64,000 nt of DNA from Paenibacillus sp. 481 (GTDB lineage: Bacteria; Bacillota; Bacilli; Paenibacillales; Paenibacillaceae), in assembly GCF_021223605.1 (NCBI RefSeq), contig NZ_CP075175.1, positions 3,985,501-4,049,500 of the forward strand, in the 5' to 3' direction. How positions within the stretch are numbered: position 1 is the first letter of the stretch; each line of letters starts with the position of its first letter. Shown piece by piece: positions 34,958 to 43,426 of the stretch. Under the pieces are notes generated by a model. It was not told where the DNA came from and ran no database searches. It saw nothing but the letters and a program-made list of their open reading frames with translations. The position numbers were made by a program, and so were the translations under genes.

Positions 34958-35410
34958 CTAAGAATCGTTGCTTTCCAATTGCTCTACAAAAGTTTCGCAA
35001 AGCTGAATTGTTTGCGCATTCCCTTGCTTAACCACAGCAGCGAATCTTTGGATAAGGCTCTGCTGCTCTTTTTCACCCTCAAGTCGAATTAACTTATCTT
35101 GATAAGCTTCAATGTCTGCTCCTGCTTCAGCTTGCTGGACGAGCTGTTTAAGGAACATGATTTGGATATCAATCTTTTTGTCGACGGTTAGGTCTTGAAG
35201 ATAGGAGTTCTCATCGATTAGTAGATTCGGTTCCATGTTGAAATAGTCAGCTATAGCTTGCAGCCGTTCCTTCGGGACGGGCCGTCTTTTCTTGACCCAG
35301 TCGGAAAATTGCTGCGGAGTTAATCCGATCTCTTTACATACATGGGTATATGACACTTCGTGGATCAGAGCTAAGTATTGCAAGATAGTCATGGGATGCA
35401 CTTGTTCCAT
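34958..35410 (-). CDS. XRE-like helix-turn-helix regulator with helical C-terminus
   Basis: Protein of 150 residues. The N-terminal HTH (residues ~8-60) includes VSYTHVCKEIGLTPQQFSDWVKKRRPVPKERLQAIADYF. The C-terminal half is helical and polar (MFLKQLVQQAEAG..., LIQRFAAVVKQG) and probably dimerises. The start ATG at 35410 has AAGGAG 7 nt upstream. Two near-identical 17-bp dyads (35426-35442, 35469-35485) lie directly upstream in the gap before the divergent TraB-like gene, so it may repress itself and the amidase gene. Confidence 0.82.
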   Translation of the reverse strand: MEQVHPMTILQYLALIHEVSYTHVCKEIGLTPQQFSDWVKKRRPVPKERLQAIADYFNMEPNLLIDENSYLQDLTVDKKIDIQIMFLKQLVQQAEAGADIEAYQDKLIRLEGEKEQQSLIQRFAAVVKQGNAQTIQLCETFVEQLESNDS

Positions 35411-35425
35411 GTTAGGTCTCCTTTT

Positions 35426-35442
35426 TGACGTAAAATATGTCA
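35426..35442. promoter_or_regulatory. 17-bp operator dyad, copy 1
   Basis: TGACGTA-AAA-TATGTCA, near-perfect inverted repeat. A second copy with the same arms lies at 35469, centres 43 bp apart (about four helical turns). Confidence 0.65.
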
Positions 35443-35468
35443 CGTCTTAATAATGTTAATTATATACA

Positions 35469-35485
35469 TGACGTATTTTATGTCA
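35469..35485. promoter_or_regulatory. 17-bp operator dyad, copy 2
   Basis: TGACGTA-TTT-TATGTCA, same arms as the site at 35426. Both lie between the HTH gene (minus) and the TraB-like gene (plus). Confidence 0.65.
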
Positions 35486-35632
35486 ATAACAAAAATAAAA
35501 ATGTTCATATCCTCATTGAAAAAATCCCTTTGGAAAATAGAAGTAAAAACATCATATTCTATGGTATAATCTACTAATGAAATCATAATCATAGATTCAT
35601 GTTACATCTTAGAATTGAGAGGAGAACATTTC

Positions 35633-37018
35633 ATGCAAGTTAAAAATCGTTGGAACAAGCTTAGCCGTTTGGCTGGTGCAGGTGCGCTGAGCCTAGCAGT
35701 CTTACTAGGGAACGTCTTACCCGCTCATGCGGAAGCAGTTCCTGTAGCTCCTGCTGTCAGCCCATGGTCCATATCTACTTTGACGGAAGGCGAGAAGTAC
35801 GGCATTTTTCCGTTGGGCTGGTATACAGATGGTACTTTTCAACAGTCGATTACGGCTGAGAAGTTCAAATCGTTGATGAATGCAACAGCTGTAAAACTCG
35901 ATAAGCTTGAGTTGAAGAAAAAAGACGCGGCTCTGTCATTCACGGCTGATGGTGCGATCACGAGAGAAACAGTCATCACTGCCTTACATAAGTTGTTGGC
36001 AACTTACGAATTGCCGGAAGCATTCGGGATGAATGAGAGTCAACCTATTGAATATATGCAGCAAAAAGGGATCGTAAAAGGTACGCTCGTCGGTCTTGAG
36101 CTGGATAAGCCGATCACAGTTGAGCAGGCGGCTGTCATGTCGAGTAGATTAGTCGAGTTTACCTACGACACATTGGGTAAAGGCTCTGAAGGCATGATGT
36201 GGAAAGTGTCCAAAGGCAAAAACACCCTGTATTTGCTAGGCTCGATTCATATGGGCAACAATGATATGTACCCGATGCAAAAGGACATTCGCGAAGCGTT
36301 CGATAAATCGGACAACATGTGGGTTGAGGTCGATACCTTGAATAGCGACATGACTTACTTCTTGAATCAGATGCAATATCAAGAGGGGAAGCAGCTTAAA
36401 GATCATGTGTCCGCAGCAACGTACGAGAAGCTGCAAAAGGTGCTTACAAAGCTGAAACTGCCAGCGAATAGTTTTGACGCTTACAAACCGTTTGCCATTT
36501 CCTTGAATCTTACGAACTTGAGCTACTATGAGAACCCAACTGAGATGATGATTGGACTGAATACGGGCGTCGAAAATTATTTCATTAGCAAAGCGTTGTT
36601 GACAGGCAAGCCTATTCATGAGTTGGAAAGTATTAAATTGCAAGCAGACTTATTCTCTTCTGTCCCTGCGGAGCAGCAGGAGAAAGAATTGAATGTGATG
36701 CTGGATGCTTTACTTACTGACAATGGTCAAAAAGATATCGCAAAAGGTTTAAAGCAAATGCAGCTTGAATGGATCGAGGGCGATGTAGAAGGTCTCGCAA
36801 CTTATTTCACAGAAATTGAGAAAGAAGCTGCTAGTGAGACGAATAAGCGTTTACTCGGGGAGCGGGACAAAAATATGGCCCGCAAGCTGGCTGACATGTT
36901 AGAAAAAGAAGGAGAAAATACTTCTTTTGTCGTTGTCGGTGCCGGACATTTTGTAACAAAAGGCATGATGATTGACCTGCTGAAAGAAAAAGGCTATGAC
37001 GTTCAATTAGTGAAATAA
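35633..37018 (+). CDS. Secreted TraB/GumN family protein with SLH-like N-terminal region
   Basis: Protein of 461 residues. A signal peptide ends near AHAEA (residues ~1-35). Residues ~40-175 resemble degenerate S-layer-homology repeats (YGIFPLGWYTDGTFQQSITAEKF, ITRETVITALHKLL, QKGIVKGT...KPITVEQAAVMSSRLV). The rest is a TraB/GumN domain: LYLLGSIHMGNNDMYPM, MWVEVDTL, and a C-terminal FVVVGAGHFV, which carry the GxxH and GxGH-type metal motifs of this putative protease/erythromycin-esterase-like fold. The start ATG at 35633 has GAGAGGAG upstream. It is probably attached to the cell wall. Closed by a terminator at 37059. Confidence 0.85.
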   Translation: MQVKNRWNKLSRLAGAGALSLAVLLGNVLPAHAEAVPVAPAVSPWSISTLTEGEKYGIFPLGWYTDGTFQQSITAEKFKSLMNATAVKLDKLELKKKDAALSFTADGAITRETVITALHKLLATYELPEAFGMNESQPIEYMQQKGIVKGTLVGLELDKPITVEQAAVMSSRLVEFTYDTLGKGSEGMMWKVSKGKNTLYLLGSIHMGNNDMYPMQKDIREAFDKSDNMWVEVDTLNSDMTYFLNQMQYQEGKQLKDHVSAATYEKLQKVLTKLKLPANSFDAYKPFAISLNLTNLSYYENPTEMMIGLNTGVENYFISKALLTGKPIHELESIKLQADLFSSVPAEQQEKELNVMLDALLTDNGQKDIAKGLKQMQLEWIEGDVEGLATYFTEIEKEAASETNKRLLGERDKNMARKLADMLEKEGENTSFVVVGAGHFVTKGMMIDLLKEKGYDVQLVK

Positions 37019-37058
37019 TAAATGGAACTAAATGAAACTTAATAGCCGCTAAATGATA

Positions 37059-37111
37059 AGCAGCCCGTGTACGAGGGAAGATACTCATCCCTTATGCACG
37101 GGCTGCTTTTT
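37059..37111 (+). terminator. Terminator after the TraB-like gene
   Basis: AGCAGCCCGTG and CACGGGCTGCT, a perfect 11-bp stem followed by a T-run. Confidence 0.85.
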
Positions 37112-37130
37112 GGCTGAGGACTAGACAAAT

Positions 37131-37179
37131 AAAGGGGTATTCCTCAGCCATATGATGGTGGCGTGGAATACCCCTTACT
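37131..37179 (-). terminator. Terminator of the alpha/beta hydrolase gene
   Basis: AAGGGGTATTCC and GGAATACCCCTT form a 12-bp stem; on the minus strand it runs into TTTATTTG. It lies about 40 bp past the stop at 37219. Confidence 0.7.
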
Positions 37180-37218
37180 GTAATTAATGAGTTGTCGTAT
37201 TCGTAGCTTGCTGTTCGT

Positions 37219-37968
37219 TTATTCTCTTCCAGCTTCAACGAGCTTTTCAGCAATCATATCCGGTTCATTGTGTACGGTACTTACATGGTCGCCTGTCGAA
37301 ACGATAAGGCGGAATAAGCCCAAGTTGCCTGATTGCGCTGGGTGCCAAGCGAACGGCGCAGGAGGAAACGCAATATCCTCCAAGCTGTACAAATAGCTTT
37401 TTGGAATTTCTAAGCTATAGAACTTCTTCAGGTCCAACTTGTGGAACAAAGGACCTGCTGGCTCTGTTGGTGCAACATCGTAAATGGCGCGTGCTTGTTC
37501 CGCCGTAGCTTTATTCGCAAATGTTTCACGGAAGAGTGGGAACGGCAATGTGATTGTATTGTTGCCGGACGCATCTCTCAGGTGACTGAATATTTGTTGC
37601 ACGGGTTCTGGCATTTGGTCGACTAAGCTTTCGCCGTCTTTAGGTGCAAATGCATTGTAGTAAACTAGACGGCTAATGCGATCCGTAACGATTTCCGCTA
37701 CCTTAGCGATGACCGTTCCGCCGAAGCTGTGTCCTACGAGCACAACATTTTGCAAGTTCTGCTCGTTGAAGTAGTCCACAACCGATTGTACGATTTCATC
37801 ATGCGTCACATCGGGGTTAATGTTAGCTCCGTGGCCTGCATATTGAGGCACATGGACTGTATGTCCGAGCTTACGAAGCGATGCAGCTGCTTCGTCCCAA
37901 AAAGTAACGTTGGCCCAAGCGCCGTGGATAAGTACAAAGTTAAGTTGGTTCTGTGTCGTTGTATTCAT
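37219..37968 (-). CDS. Alpha/beta hydrolase (hydroxynitrile lyase/esterase-like)
   Basis: Protein of 249 residues. FVLIHGAWANVTFWDEAAASL contains the oxyanion-hole region, and VVLVGHSFGGTVIAKVAE carries the nucleophile Ser. The group with LIHGAW and GHSFGG is close to plant-type esterases/hydroxynitrile lyases and to bacterial alpha/beta hydrolases of unknown substrate. A catalytic His is expected in STGDHVSTVHNEPD near the C-terminus. No signal peptide. The start ATG at 37968 has GGAGG about 9 nt upstream. Monocistronic; the Crp/Fnr gene just upstream on the same strand may regulate it. Confidence 0.85.
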   Translation of the reverse strand: MNTTTQNQLNFVLIHGAWANVTFWDEAAASLRKLGHTVHVPQYAGHGANINPDVTHDEIVQSVVDYFNEQNLQNVVLVGHSFGGTVIAKVAEIVTDRISRLVYYNAFAPKDGESLVDQMPEPVQQIFSHLRDASGNNTITLPFPLFRETFANKATAEQARAIYDVAPTEPAGPLFHKLDLKKFYSLEIPKSYLYSLEDIAFPPAPFAWHPAQSGNLGLFRLIVSTGDHVSTVHNEPDMIAEKLVEAGRE

Positions 37969-38153
37969 TATGAAAACCTCCATTTGGTTGAGTAGTTGTT
38001 CTCTTCTGAGACTTATATTATCAAAGTGGTACAACCTGCTCCGTAACTTTGTCACCAAGATGGATTGTTTTTTACAGAACATATTGCAGAACATGAAGTT
38101 GTGCTGTAGTTTCCCCAACTTAAAGCTGTTTATACGCCGCGCAAACGTTTCTC

Positions 38154-38816
38154 TTATTCAATGAGTGCTAGAAGTTGCTGACGTTGGATATGTGTAATTT
38201 GTCCCCGTGTTAAGCGCAGCAACCCGTCCTTTTCGAAAGTCTTAAGTGTGCGACTGATGACTTCACGGGCAGTGCCCAGTTCAATGGACAACGTGTCATG
38301 TGTAATCGATAAAGAATCGTTGTCATCGCTCGTCATTTTTAGTAAATACTCGGCAATCCGGCTGCGAATGGATTTGAACACGACACTGTCGATGAGATTG
38401 GACATGATAATGAGGCGACGTGCGAACGTTTTGAACATGTACTGCCGAAAACGCAAATACTTGTCCATCCACATTTGAAAAATGCGAACAGGAATAAACA
38501 AGACGGTTGTCGGTTTCTCCATACAGGCTGAAGCTTCATACGCCGTTTCCCCTAAAATGCTTGATGCCATCATCGGGCAGCATTCACCGTCGCTAATTCG
38601 ATATAACGTAACTTCTCGCCCGCTGTCGCTCAGCTTGTACATGCGAACGGTCCCATCTAATATTAAAGCCGCACTTTTCAAAAATTCACCTTCATGAATG
38701 ACTTGGTTAACGGGTAGCGTGACAATACTTATTCCTTCAGCTTGCCAATCTTCTTGCGTAACATCTGCTAGGCTAGGGAAGAGCTTGATGATGTCGTCAA
38801 TTTGTTGAGCCTGCAT
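38154..38816 (-). CDS. Crp/Fnr family transcriptional regulator
   Basis: Protein of about 220 residues. The N-terminal effector roll (VIHEGEFLKSAALILDGTVRMYKLSDSGREVTLYRISDGECC) ends in a PCMMASS-like Cys-containing turn (DGECCPMMASSILG). A long dimer helix follows, then a winged helix with LSIELGTAREVISRTLKTFEKDGLL as recognition helix. The Cys pair may sense redox or metal; this is inference. The start is ATG 38816 (GTG 38828 is also possible). It lies between an alpha/beta hydrolase (same strand) and a divergent membrane protein gene. Confidence 0.85.
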   Translation of the reverse strand: MQAQQIDDIIKLFPSLADVTQEDWQAEGISIVTLPVNQVIHEGEFLKSAALILDGTVRMYKLSDSGREVTLYRISDGECCPMMASSILGETAYEASACMEKPTTVLFIPVRIFQMWMDKYLRFRQYMFKTFARRLIIMSNLIDSVVFKSIRSRIAEYLLKMTSDDNDSLSITHDTLSIELGTAREVISRTLKTFEKDGLLRLTRGQITHIQRQQLLALIE

Positions 38817-38972
38817 ACTCCGTATCACCTTCCTAATCCATGTGTTTGCATCCCTATTTCGTATGCTCTCATTTTACACATACCCCCGTACGGTATGCAA
38901 ACGTGTACGCTATAGCGCAACATGGAGGAAATCACGGTGAGGAGCAATAGATGGATAAAGGAATGAAGTTAA

Positions 38973-39941
38973 ATGAAAAATAATGATAAAAAGGAGTACA
39001 CAGCCTTGAACAACTCGGATCAAACTTCAAACAAAGCTTTGAGCACCCAAATTACGCAACAAGAAACCGCCTTTTCCTACATCGTGGCGATCGTGTTTAT
39101 TTTAACGATGGTGGCGATTTCAATCATGCTCAACGATCGGGAAATCATTTTACCAGAAATTGCGGCTATGGCCATAGCCATTTGGGTGTATAGAGAAGCG
39201 GGGTGGGTTCGGCGGCCAGCGATCATTTTTGTGGCGCCTTCAGCCACGGCGGCTATTGGCTTTGCGGTGAATCAGCTCCATCTTGCTTATTTAGGGAAAG
39301 TCAGCTTGACGCTCGTTCTGATGATGCTCTTTTTGCGGCTTATCCAATCGAACTTTGCACCATCCATTGCGACAGGATTACTGCCCTTAGTTACGAATGC
39401 AACCGAATGGACGTTTATGGCCTCGGTCTGCATATTCTCATTCATCTTGATGCTGGGCGTGCTCGTATTTCGCTTCAACAAAGGGCTTGAGAAACGAGTA
39501 AACATCGAGTACAAGTATATGCTCGTCTTTTTAGTGCTGAATTTCGCATGGATGGGATTATGTATCATCGCTGGCTATCCCCAATTGTCAGTCATTCCAC
39601 CGATATTAGTTGTCGTCTATGAGTCTCTGCAAAAGCCGATGTATAGCCGTAAAATGGCGATTAAACAATGCCTTGTGCTCACGGTATCTGCAACTGTCGG
39701 AACGATGCTCTATTTTACTATCCCGTGGGGAATCGTTGTTGCGCTCTTAGATATGCTGCTGATGCTAATCTTGCTGCACATCGTGGGGATTCGTGTACCT
39801 GCCGTATACGCTTTTCCACTGCTCCCGTTCGTGTTTCCTAAAGAAATCGCGGTAATGCTCCCGATAAGTGCTTTGCTTGCATCCGTTTTTTTGTTCGGAT
39901 CGGTATGGATGTACAAATCATATGAAGCGAGGCAAAGATAG
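38973..39941 (+). CDS. Multi-pass membrane protein, HPP-like
   Basis: Protein of 322 residues: a polar 40-residue N-terminus, then about ten hydrophobic spans. The IWVYREAGWVRRPAIIFVAPSATAAIGFAVNQL segment and two internal halves of similar layout suggest the HPP family or a related transporter, but the His-Pro-Pro signature is not visible, so I leave it unnamed. The start ATG at 38973 has AAGGAATG about 10 nt upstream. It is divergent from the Crp/Fnr gene, which may control it. Confidence 0.7.
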   Translation: MKNNDKKEYTALNNSDQTSNKALSTQITQQETAFSYIVAIVFILTMVAISIMLNDREIILPEIAAMAIAIWVYREAGWVRRPAIIFVAPSATAAIGFAVNQLHLAYLGKVSLTLVLMMLFLRLIQSNFAPSIATGLLPLVTNATEWTFMASVCIFSFILMLGVLVFRFNKGLEKRVNIEYKYMLVFLVLNFAWMGLCIIAGYPQLSVIPPILVVVYESLQKPMYSRKMAIKQCLVLTVSATVGTMLYFTIPWGIVVALLDMLLMLILLHIVGIRVPAVYAFPLLPFVFPKEIAVMLPISALLASVFLFGSVWMYKSYEARQR

Positions 39942-40064
39942 AGAAAAGCTTAGAAGGGGAGCTTGACCCTATTTTGCATCAGCCCAATTTCACTACATAT
40001 ATACTAACTCCAAGTCATAGCTTAAAAATAAGACAATTCCTGTTCGCTAACTGGAGGGTAGACC

Positions 40065-40874
40065 ATGTATATTGAAGTTGAGAAAGGTGTACGTGTTTTT
40101 GTACAAGATCTGAATCCAGGACCAAATAGTAAGACGATATTTTTCGTTCACGGTTGGCCGCTAAACCACACCATGTATGAGTATCAATTCAACGTGTTGC
40201 CGCAGTTTGGTTTTCGGTGTATTAGTATGGATATTCGAGGTAATGGTCAGTCTGATAAGCCTTGGGGAGGCTATACGTACGATCGATTAGCGGATGATAT
40301 CGCGGTGGTATTGAATGCGTTAAAATTAGAAAACATCACTTTAGTTGGCTTTTCTGTAGGTGGGGCACTTACGATTCGATACATGTCTAGGTATAAAGGT
40401 CGGCACGTTTCTAAATTAGCATTGATCGATGCGGTATCTCCTTCGTTTGTTAAAAATGCTCAATCTCCTTATGGGATACCGAAAGAGCAGGCCGAAGCGC
40501 TTATTAAGCAAATGTATGTGAATTTACCTAAGTTTCTTAGTGATATTTCTGTGATGTTCTTCAATCGCAACAAGGGAGCGGAAATGTTAAATTGGTTTAT
40601 TAATGTGGGGTATCAATCGGCTTCCTACGCGCTTATTAAAATATTGCAAGCCGCATCTACCGAAGATGTAGTGAACGATTTAAGTCAAATTCATGTTCCA
40701 ACTGCGATACTACATGGTGTCCATGATCAGCTCATTCCTTATCAGAGTGCGCAGCTCACCCAGCAGCGAATTAAAGGTTCGCAACTATTTCCTTTGACGA
40801 ATAGTGGACACGGAGCACCTATTGATCAATCTGATGAGGTTAACAAGCTGCTGATGCAATTTGCTAACTCTTAG
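40065..40874 (+). CDS. Alpha/beta hydrolase (non-heme haloperoxidase-like)
   Basis: Protein of 269 residues with the classical triad: FVHGWPLNHTMYEYQ (oxyanion region), TLVGFSVGGALTIRYM (Ser nucleophile; haloperoxidases usually read GFSMGG), ILHGVHDQLIPYQSA (Asp) and TNSGHGAPIDQSDEV (His). It is cytosolic and probably an esterase or perhydrolase; the substrate is unknown. The start ATG at 40065 has GGAGGG upstream. Single gene, followed by a terminator. Confidence 0.88.
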   Translation: MYIEVEKGVRVFVQDLNPGPNSKTIFFVHGWPLNHTMYEYQFNVLPQFGFRCISMDIRGNGQSDKPWGGYTYDRLADDIAVVLNALKLENITLVGFSVGGALTIRYMSRYKGRHVSKLALIDAVSPSFVKNAQSPYGIPKEQAEALIKQMYVNLPKFLSDISVMFFNRNKGAEMLNWFINVGYQSASYALIKILQAASTEDVVNDLSQIHVPTAILHGVHDQLIPYQSAQLTQQRIKGSQLFPLTNSGHGAPIDQSDEVNKLLMQFANS

Positions 40875-40926
40875 CGGGGGCTTTGGTGATTGGAGCAGGA
40901 TGGTATGAAGTGTAAAAATAAAACGT

Positions 40927-40962
40927 ACGCGCACACTCCGTGAGAAGTAGTGCGCGTTTTTG
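40927..40962 (+). terminator. Terminator after the hydrolase gene, one of two related hairpins
   Basis: ACGCGCAC and GTGCGCGT arms, then TTTT and GCCG. A closely related hairpin (GTACGCGCACACTCC ... then T-run and GCCG) is found at 42193-42230; together they bracket the Rpn gene. Confidence 0.75.
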
Positions 40963-41019
40963 CCGTTGTTAGATGTGTGGATGTACAGTGTGGATGTACA
41001 CCAGATGCAGTCAATGAAT

Positions 41020-41880
41020 TTATTGAAGCGGCTTTAAAGATGCAATTTCCGATTCGGAGAGGCCACTCGCTTTGGCTATAACGGAAACTTCGATTCCTAA
41101 CGCCAGCATGTTTTTGGCGATTTCAATCGCCTTTTTACGCTCTCCTTCAGCGAGTCCTTTCTTATGCCCTTTTTCTGTGGCCCACTCGATCATTGAAGCC
41201 TCATCATGCAAGTACTTCTGCCGTTCTTCATACAACCGACGTGATTCTTGATCCTGACTCAAAAATTCCAGCGTATCCATTGCTTTTTTCAATGTTGGCT
41301 CGTTCATCCTTAGCACCTCCCAGTTCGTTTTGTCGGAACCTTTTAGAAACAACAGCCAATTAATTAATCCACCCTCAACAGGAACCGTCTGTTCGTCTAG
41401 CTTGGATAGTTCCATAAAATGAACCTCGATATCATCGGTCAGTTCAATTCCGGTATGGTCTTCCCGCAAATGGAACACATTGTGATAACGGTTATTCGAA
41501 ATGAATGAATAATTCAAAATATTAATAGTGACGCACTTTTTTAGCTCTTTGTAGGTCTGGCCTTCTTGCAACTGGCTAGAGTAACGCTTACTCCAATAGT
41601 ATAGGGTACGCTTTTCGATGTCATATTTATTAAATAATTGCATTTCAATGTTAATCAGCTTATCTTCTGCTGTCTTCGCCCATATATCGAAGATGGACTG
41701 CTTATCCAGCGGAGCGTCCTTATCCGTATACGGATTCAGGAGAACAATTTCCGTGAGTGGCGGCTCGCCAGACTCCGCGAAAGTTCGGTTTAAGAAAGCA
41801 AGCAGCACATCTTTGTTCTCCTCACTGCCAAAAATCCGTTTGAACACAAAATCATTCCGAGGATCGAGCAAGTCCGTCAT
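41020..41880 (-). CDS. Rpn family recombination-promoting nuclease / putative transposase (PD-(D/E)XK)
   Basis: Protein of 286 residues. The N-terminus DPRNDFVFKRIFGSEENKDVLLAFLN is the signature of the Rpn/PDDEXK_2 family, and SIFDIWAKTAEDKLINIEMQ gives the nuclease D...E-x-Q core. The C-terminal part has repeated basic/acidic helices (KKGLAEGERKKAIEIAKNMLALG), usual for the family. Such proteins cut DNA and promote RecA-independent exchange; many are mobile. The start ATG at 41880 is well placed. Related hairpin sequences flank the gene, and a short gene tail lies next to it, which hints at insertion. Confidence 0.9.
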   Translation of the reverse strand: MTDLLDPRNDFVFKRIFGSEENKDVLLAFLNRTFAESGEPPLTEIVLLNPYTDKDAPLDKQSIFDIWAKTAEDKLINIEMQLFNKYDIEKRTLYYWSKRYSSQLQEGQTYKELKKCVTINILNYSFISNNRYHNVFHLREDHTGIELTDDIEVHFMELSKLDEQTVPVEGGLINWLLFLKGSDKTNWEVLRMNEPTLKKAMDTLEFLSQDQESRRLYEERQKYLHDEASMIEWATEKGHKKGLAEGERKKAIEIAKNMLALGIEVSVIAKASGLSESEIASLKPLQ

Positions 41881-41981
41881 TTGTCAATCAACTCCATTTA
41901 TTTTGATTATAGCATGCTTGGTGTGTGATGTTGTAGTTCTAGATGAACCCTAAGTATTGAGGAACTATTAATGAGAGGGCC

Positions 41982-42118
41982 AAGTTCGGTTAGCGAAATT
42001 GTACAGCTGATAAAATAGTGGTCAGCCGCAAGTATCCCGCCATTAACATGCTGGGACGGAAACGTTATGTGGAGGCGTTTAATCCAATCGATATTAAAAT
42101 GCTGGAAATGAAGCAATA
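41982..42118 (+). pseudogene. Possible C-terminal gene relic
   Basis: A plus-strand frame reads ADKIVVSRKYPAINMLGRKRY... ending in two stop codons after EMKQ, but it has no start and no domain upstream. It looks like the tail of a lost gene. The family is not recognised. Confidence 0.3.
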
Positions 42119-42192
42119 ATAATTTGGAATATTTTTCTTTAAGCCTAAACATTCATATAGTATAATGTGAACAAAATGAGGAAGATTTCATG

Positions 42193-42230
42193 CGTACGCG
42201 CACACTCCCATAGGAGCAGTACGCGTTTTT
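42193..42230 (+). terminator. Terminator-like hairpin related to that at 40927
   Basis: GTACGCG and related arms around ACTCC...GGAG, then six T and GCCG. Sequence and order match the hairpin at 40927-40962. Confidence 0.6.
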
Positions 42231-42266
42231 TGCCGTCTATTAAGGGACTGGCTTTAATAAGGAGTG

Positions 42267-43046
42267 ATGAAAGTGGAGCACTACCGAGCAGCAGGTGAGT
42301 TTTGTTGGTTGGATATAAAAACATGCAATATGGCTTCAGTCCAAACCTTTTATAAAGATGTACTCAATTGGAGGTATCAACAAGAGTCTTGGCCTCATCG
42401 GTTGTATCCAACCATTTATGCGGGCAACGATCAGGTTGGGGGATTCACAGACCTGAATTCTCCAGCGTTCCCACCCGGAACAAAACCACACATCAGTGTA
42501 TATGTGGCGGTTAATCATGTCGATCAAACTGTTGCTAGAGTTGAACAGGCAGGCGGGAACCTCCTGCTGGAACCTTTTGATTTGGGCGATTTCGGTCGGA
42601 TGGCAACCATTCAAGATTCGGCAGGCGCTGTTCTGTCTATTTGGGAGTCACGGCGTTTTAAAGGAATGAATGTCAATTTGAACCGAGAGGGAGCACCTTT
42701 TTCGTTTGAACTTATGACAACGGATCTGGCCTGTTCTATTGAATTCTACACAAAGGTGTTTAACTGGACAGTGGAAATTAAACATGAGGAAACGCTCGCA
42801 AGTGCTGAGGTCAGACACGAAGGGAAGAAGGTCGGCAGTATGAAGGAAGCCTCTCTTGAAACGGGGGAGACGGAATGGAGGGTCTGTTACACCGTTAAAC
42901 ATTTAGAAAAAGCAGTCGAAAAGGCTCAGTCATGGGGAGCCAAAGTCATAACCAACGCTCGTAAAATTCCTGCTGGTCGCATAGTTGTGATAACAGACCC
43001 TGATGGTAATGCTATTTCCTTCATCGAGCTTGAGAAGCAAGCCTGA
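42267..43046 (+). CDS. VOC (glyoxalase/dioxygenase) superfamily protein, two domains
   Basis: Protein of about 259 residues with two vicinal-oxygen-chelate domains: residues ~10-125 (FCWLDIKTCNMASVQTFYKDVLNW ... ATIQDSAGAVLSIWE) and ~135-255 (PFSFELMTTDLACSIEFYTKVFNW ... VVITDPDGNAISFIE). Each has the typical beta-alpha-beta-beta-beta layout and a final Glu ligand. It may bind a metal and act on a small carbonyl or antibiotic, or just bind a ligand. The start is uncertain among ATG 42267 and GTG 42273; AAGGAG at 42259 favours the GTG by spacing. Confidence 0.84.
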   Translation: MKVEHYRAAGEFCWLDIKTCNMASVQTFYKDVLNWRYQQESWPHRLYPTIYAGNDQVGGFTDLNSPAFPPGTKPHISVYVAVNHVDQTVARVEQAGGNLLLEPFDLGDFGRMATIQDSAGAVLSIWESRRFKGMNVNLNREGAPFSFELMTTDLACSIEFYTKVFNWTVEIKHEETLASAEVRHEGKKVGSMKEASLETGETEWRVCYTVKHLEKAVEKAQSWGAKVITNARKIPAGRIVVITDPDGNAISFIELEKQA

Positions 43047-43123
43047 TAAGAATACATTAGAGTTGTGAGCTTTTTACTAGCTAGTTGCATCTACTTAATC
43101 TTTTTATAAAGGAATTGAGAGAA

Positions 43124-43198
43124 ATGGATGAACGAAGAATTTTAATTATTACAGACAAAGGTGATCAAATCTTAAACTTTAAAGTAGACGACAACTAG
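43124..43198 (+). CDS. Possible 24-residue peptide
   Basis: ATG at 43124 behind AAGGAATTGAGAG opens a short frame of 24 residues (MDERRILIITDKGDQILNF..., ending VDDN). It is beta-like and charged and could be a gene relic. Low support. Confidence 0.25.
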   Translation: MDERRILIITDKGDQILNFKVDDN

Positions 43199-43426
43199 AC
43201 AAGTCGAAAATGATAAATAACGAATATAAATCGCCTTCGTCATGAATGAAAGTAGAAGGTACGTCCGCTCGTTTCATATGAGTACTTCCAGTTGTATGTG
43301 CTCGGCATTGACCTAGGTTGCGAATTTACCGATAATTAAGGGAAGGAGTAATCCATTATCTATTAAATATGAAAGTGACGCCGTATGTGATGGGGTTCAC
43401 TTTTTTCAGGAGATTGGAGTCATAAC
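43199..43426. other. Region upstream of ubiD with a terminator-like hairpin
   Basis: AAAGTGA and TCACTTT (43372-43403) with inner pairing form a hairpin with a T-run that ends 20 bp before the ubiD start. It could be an attenuator in the ubiD leader or the terminator of an upstream relic. No other gene seen. Confidence 0.45.
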
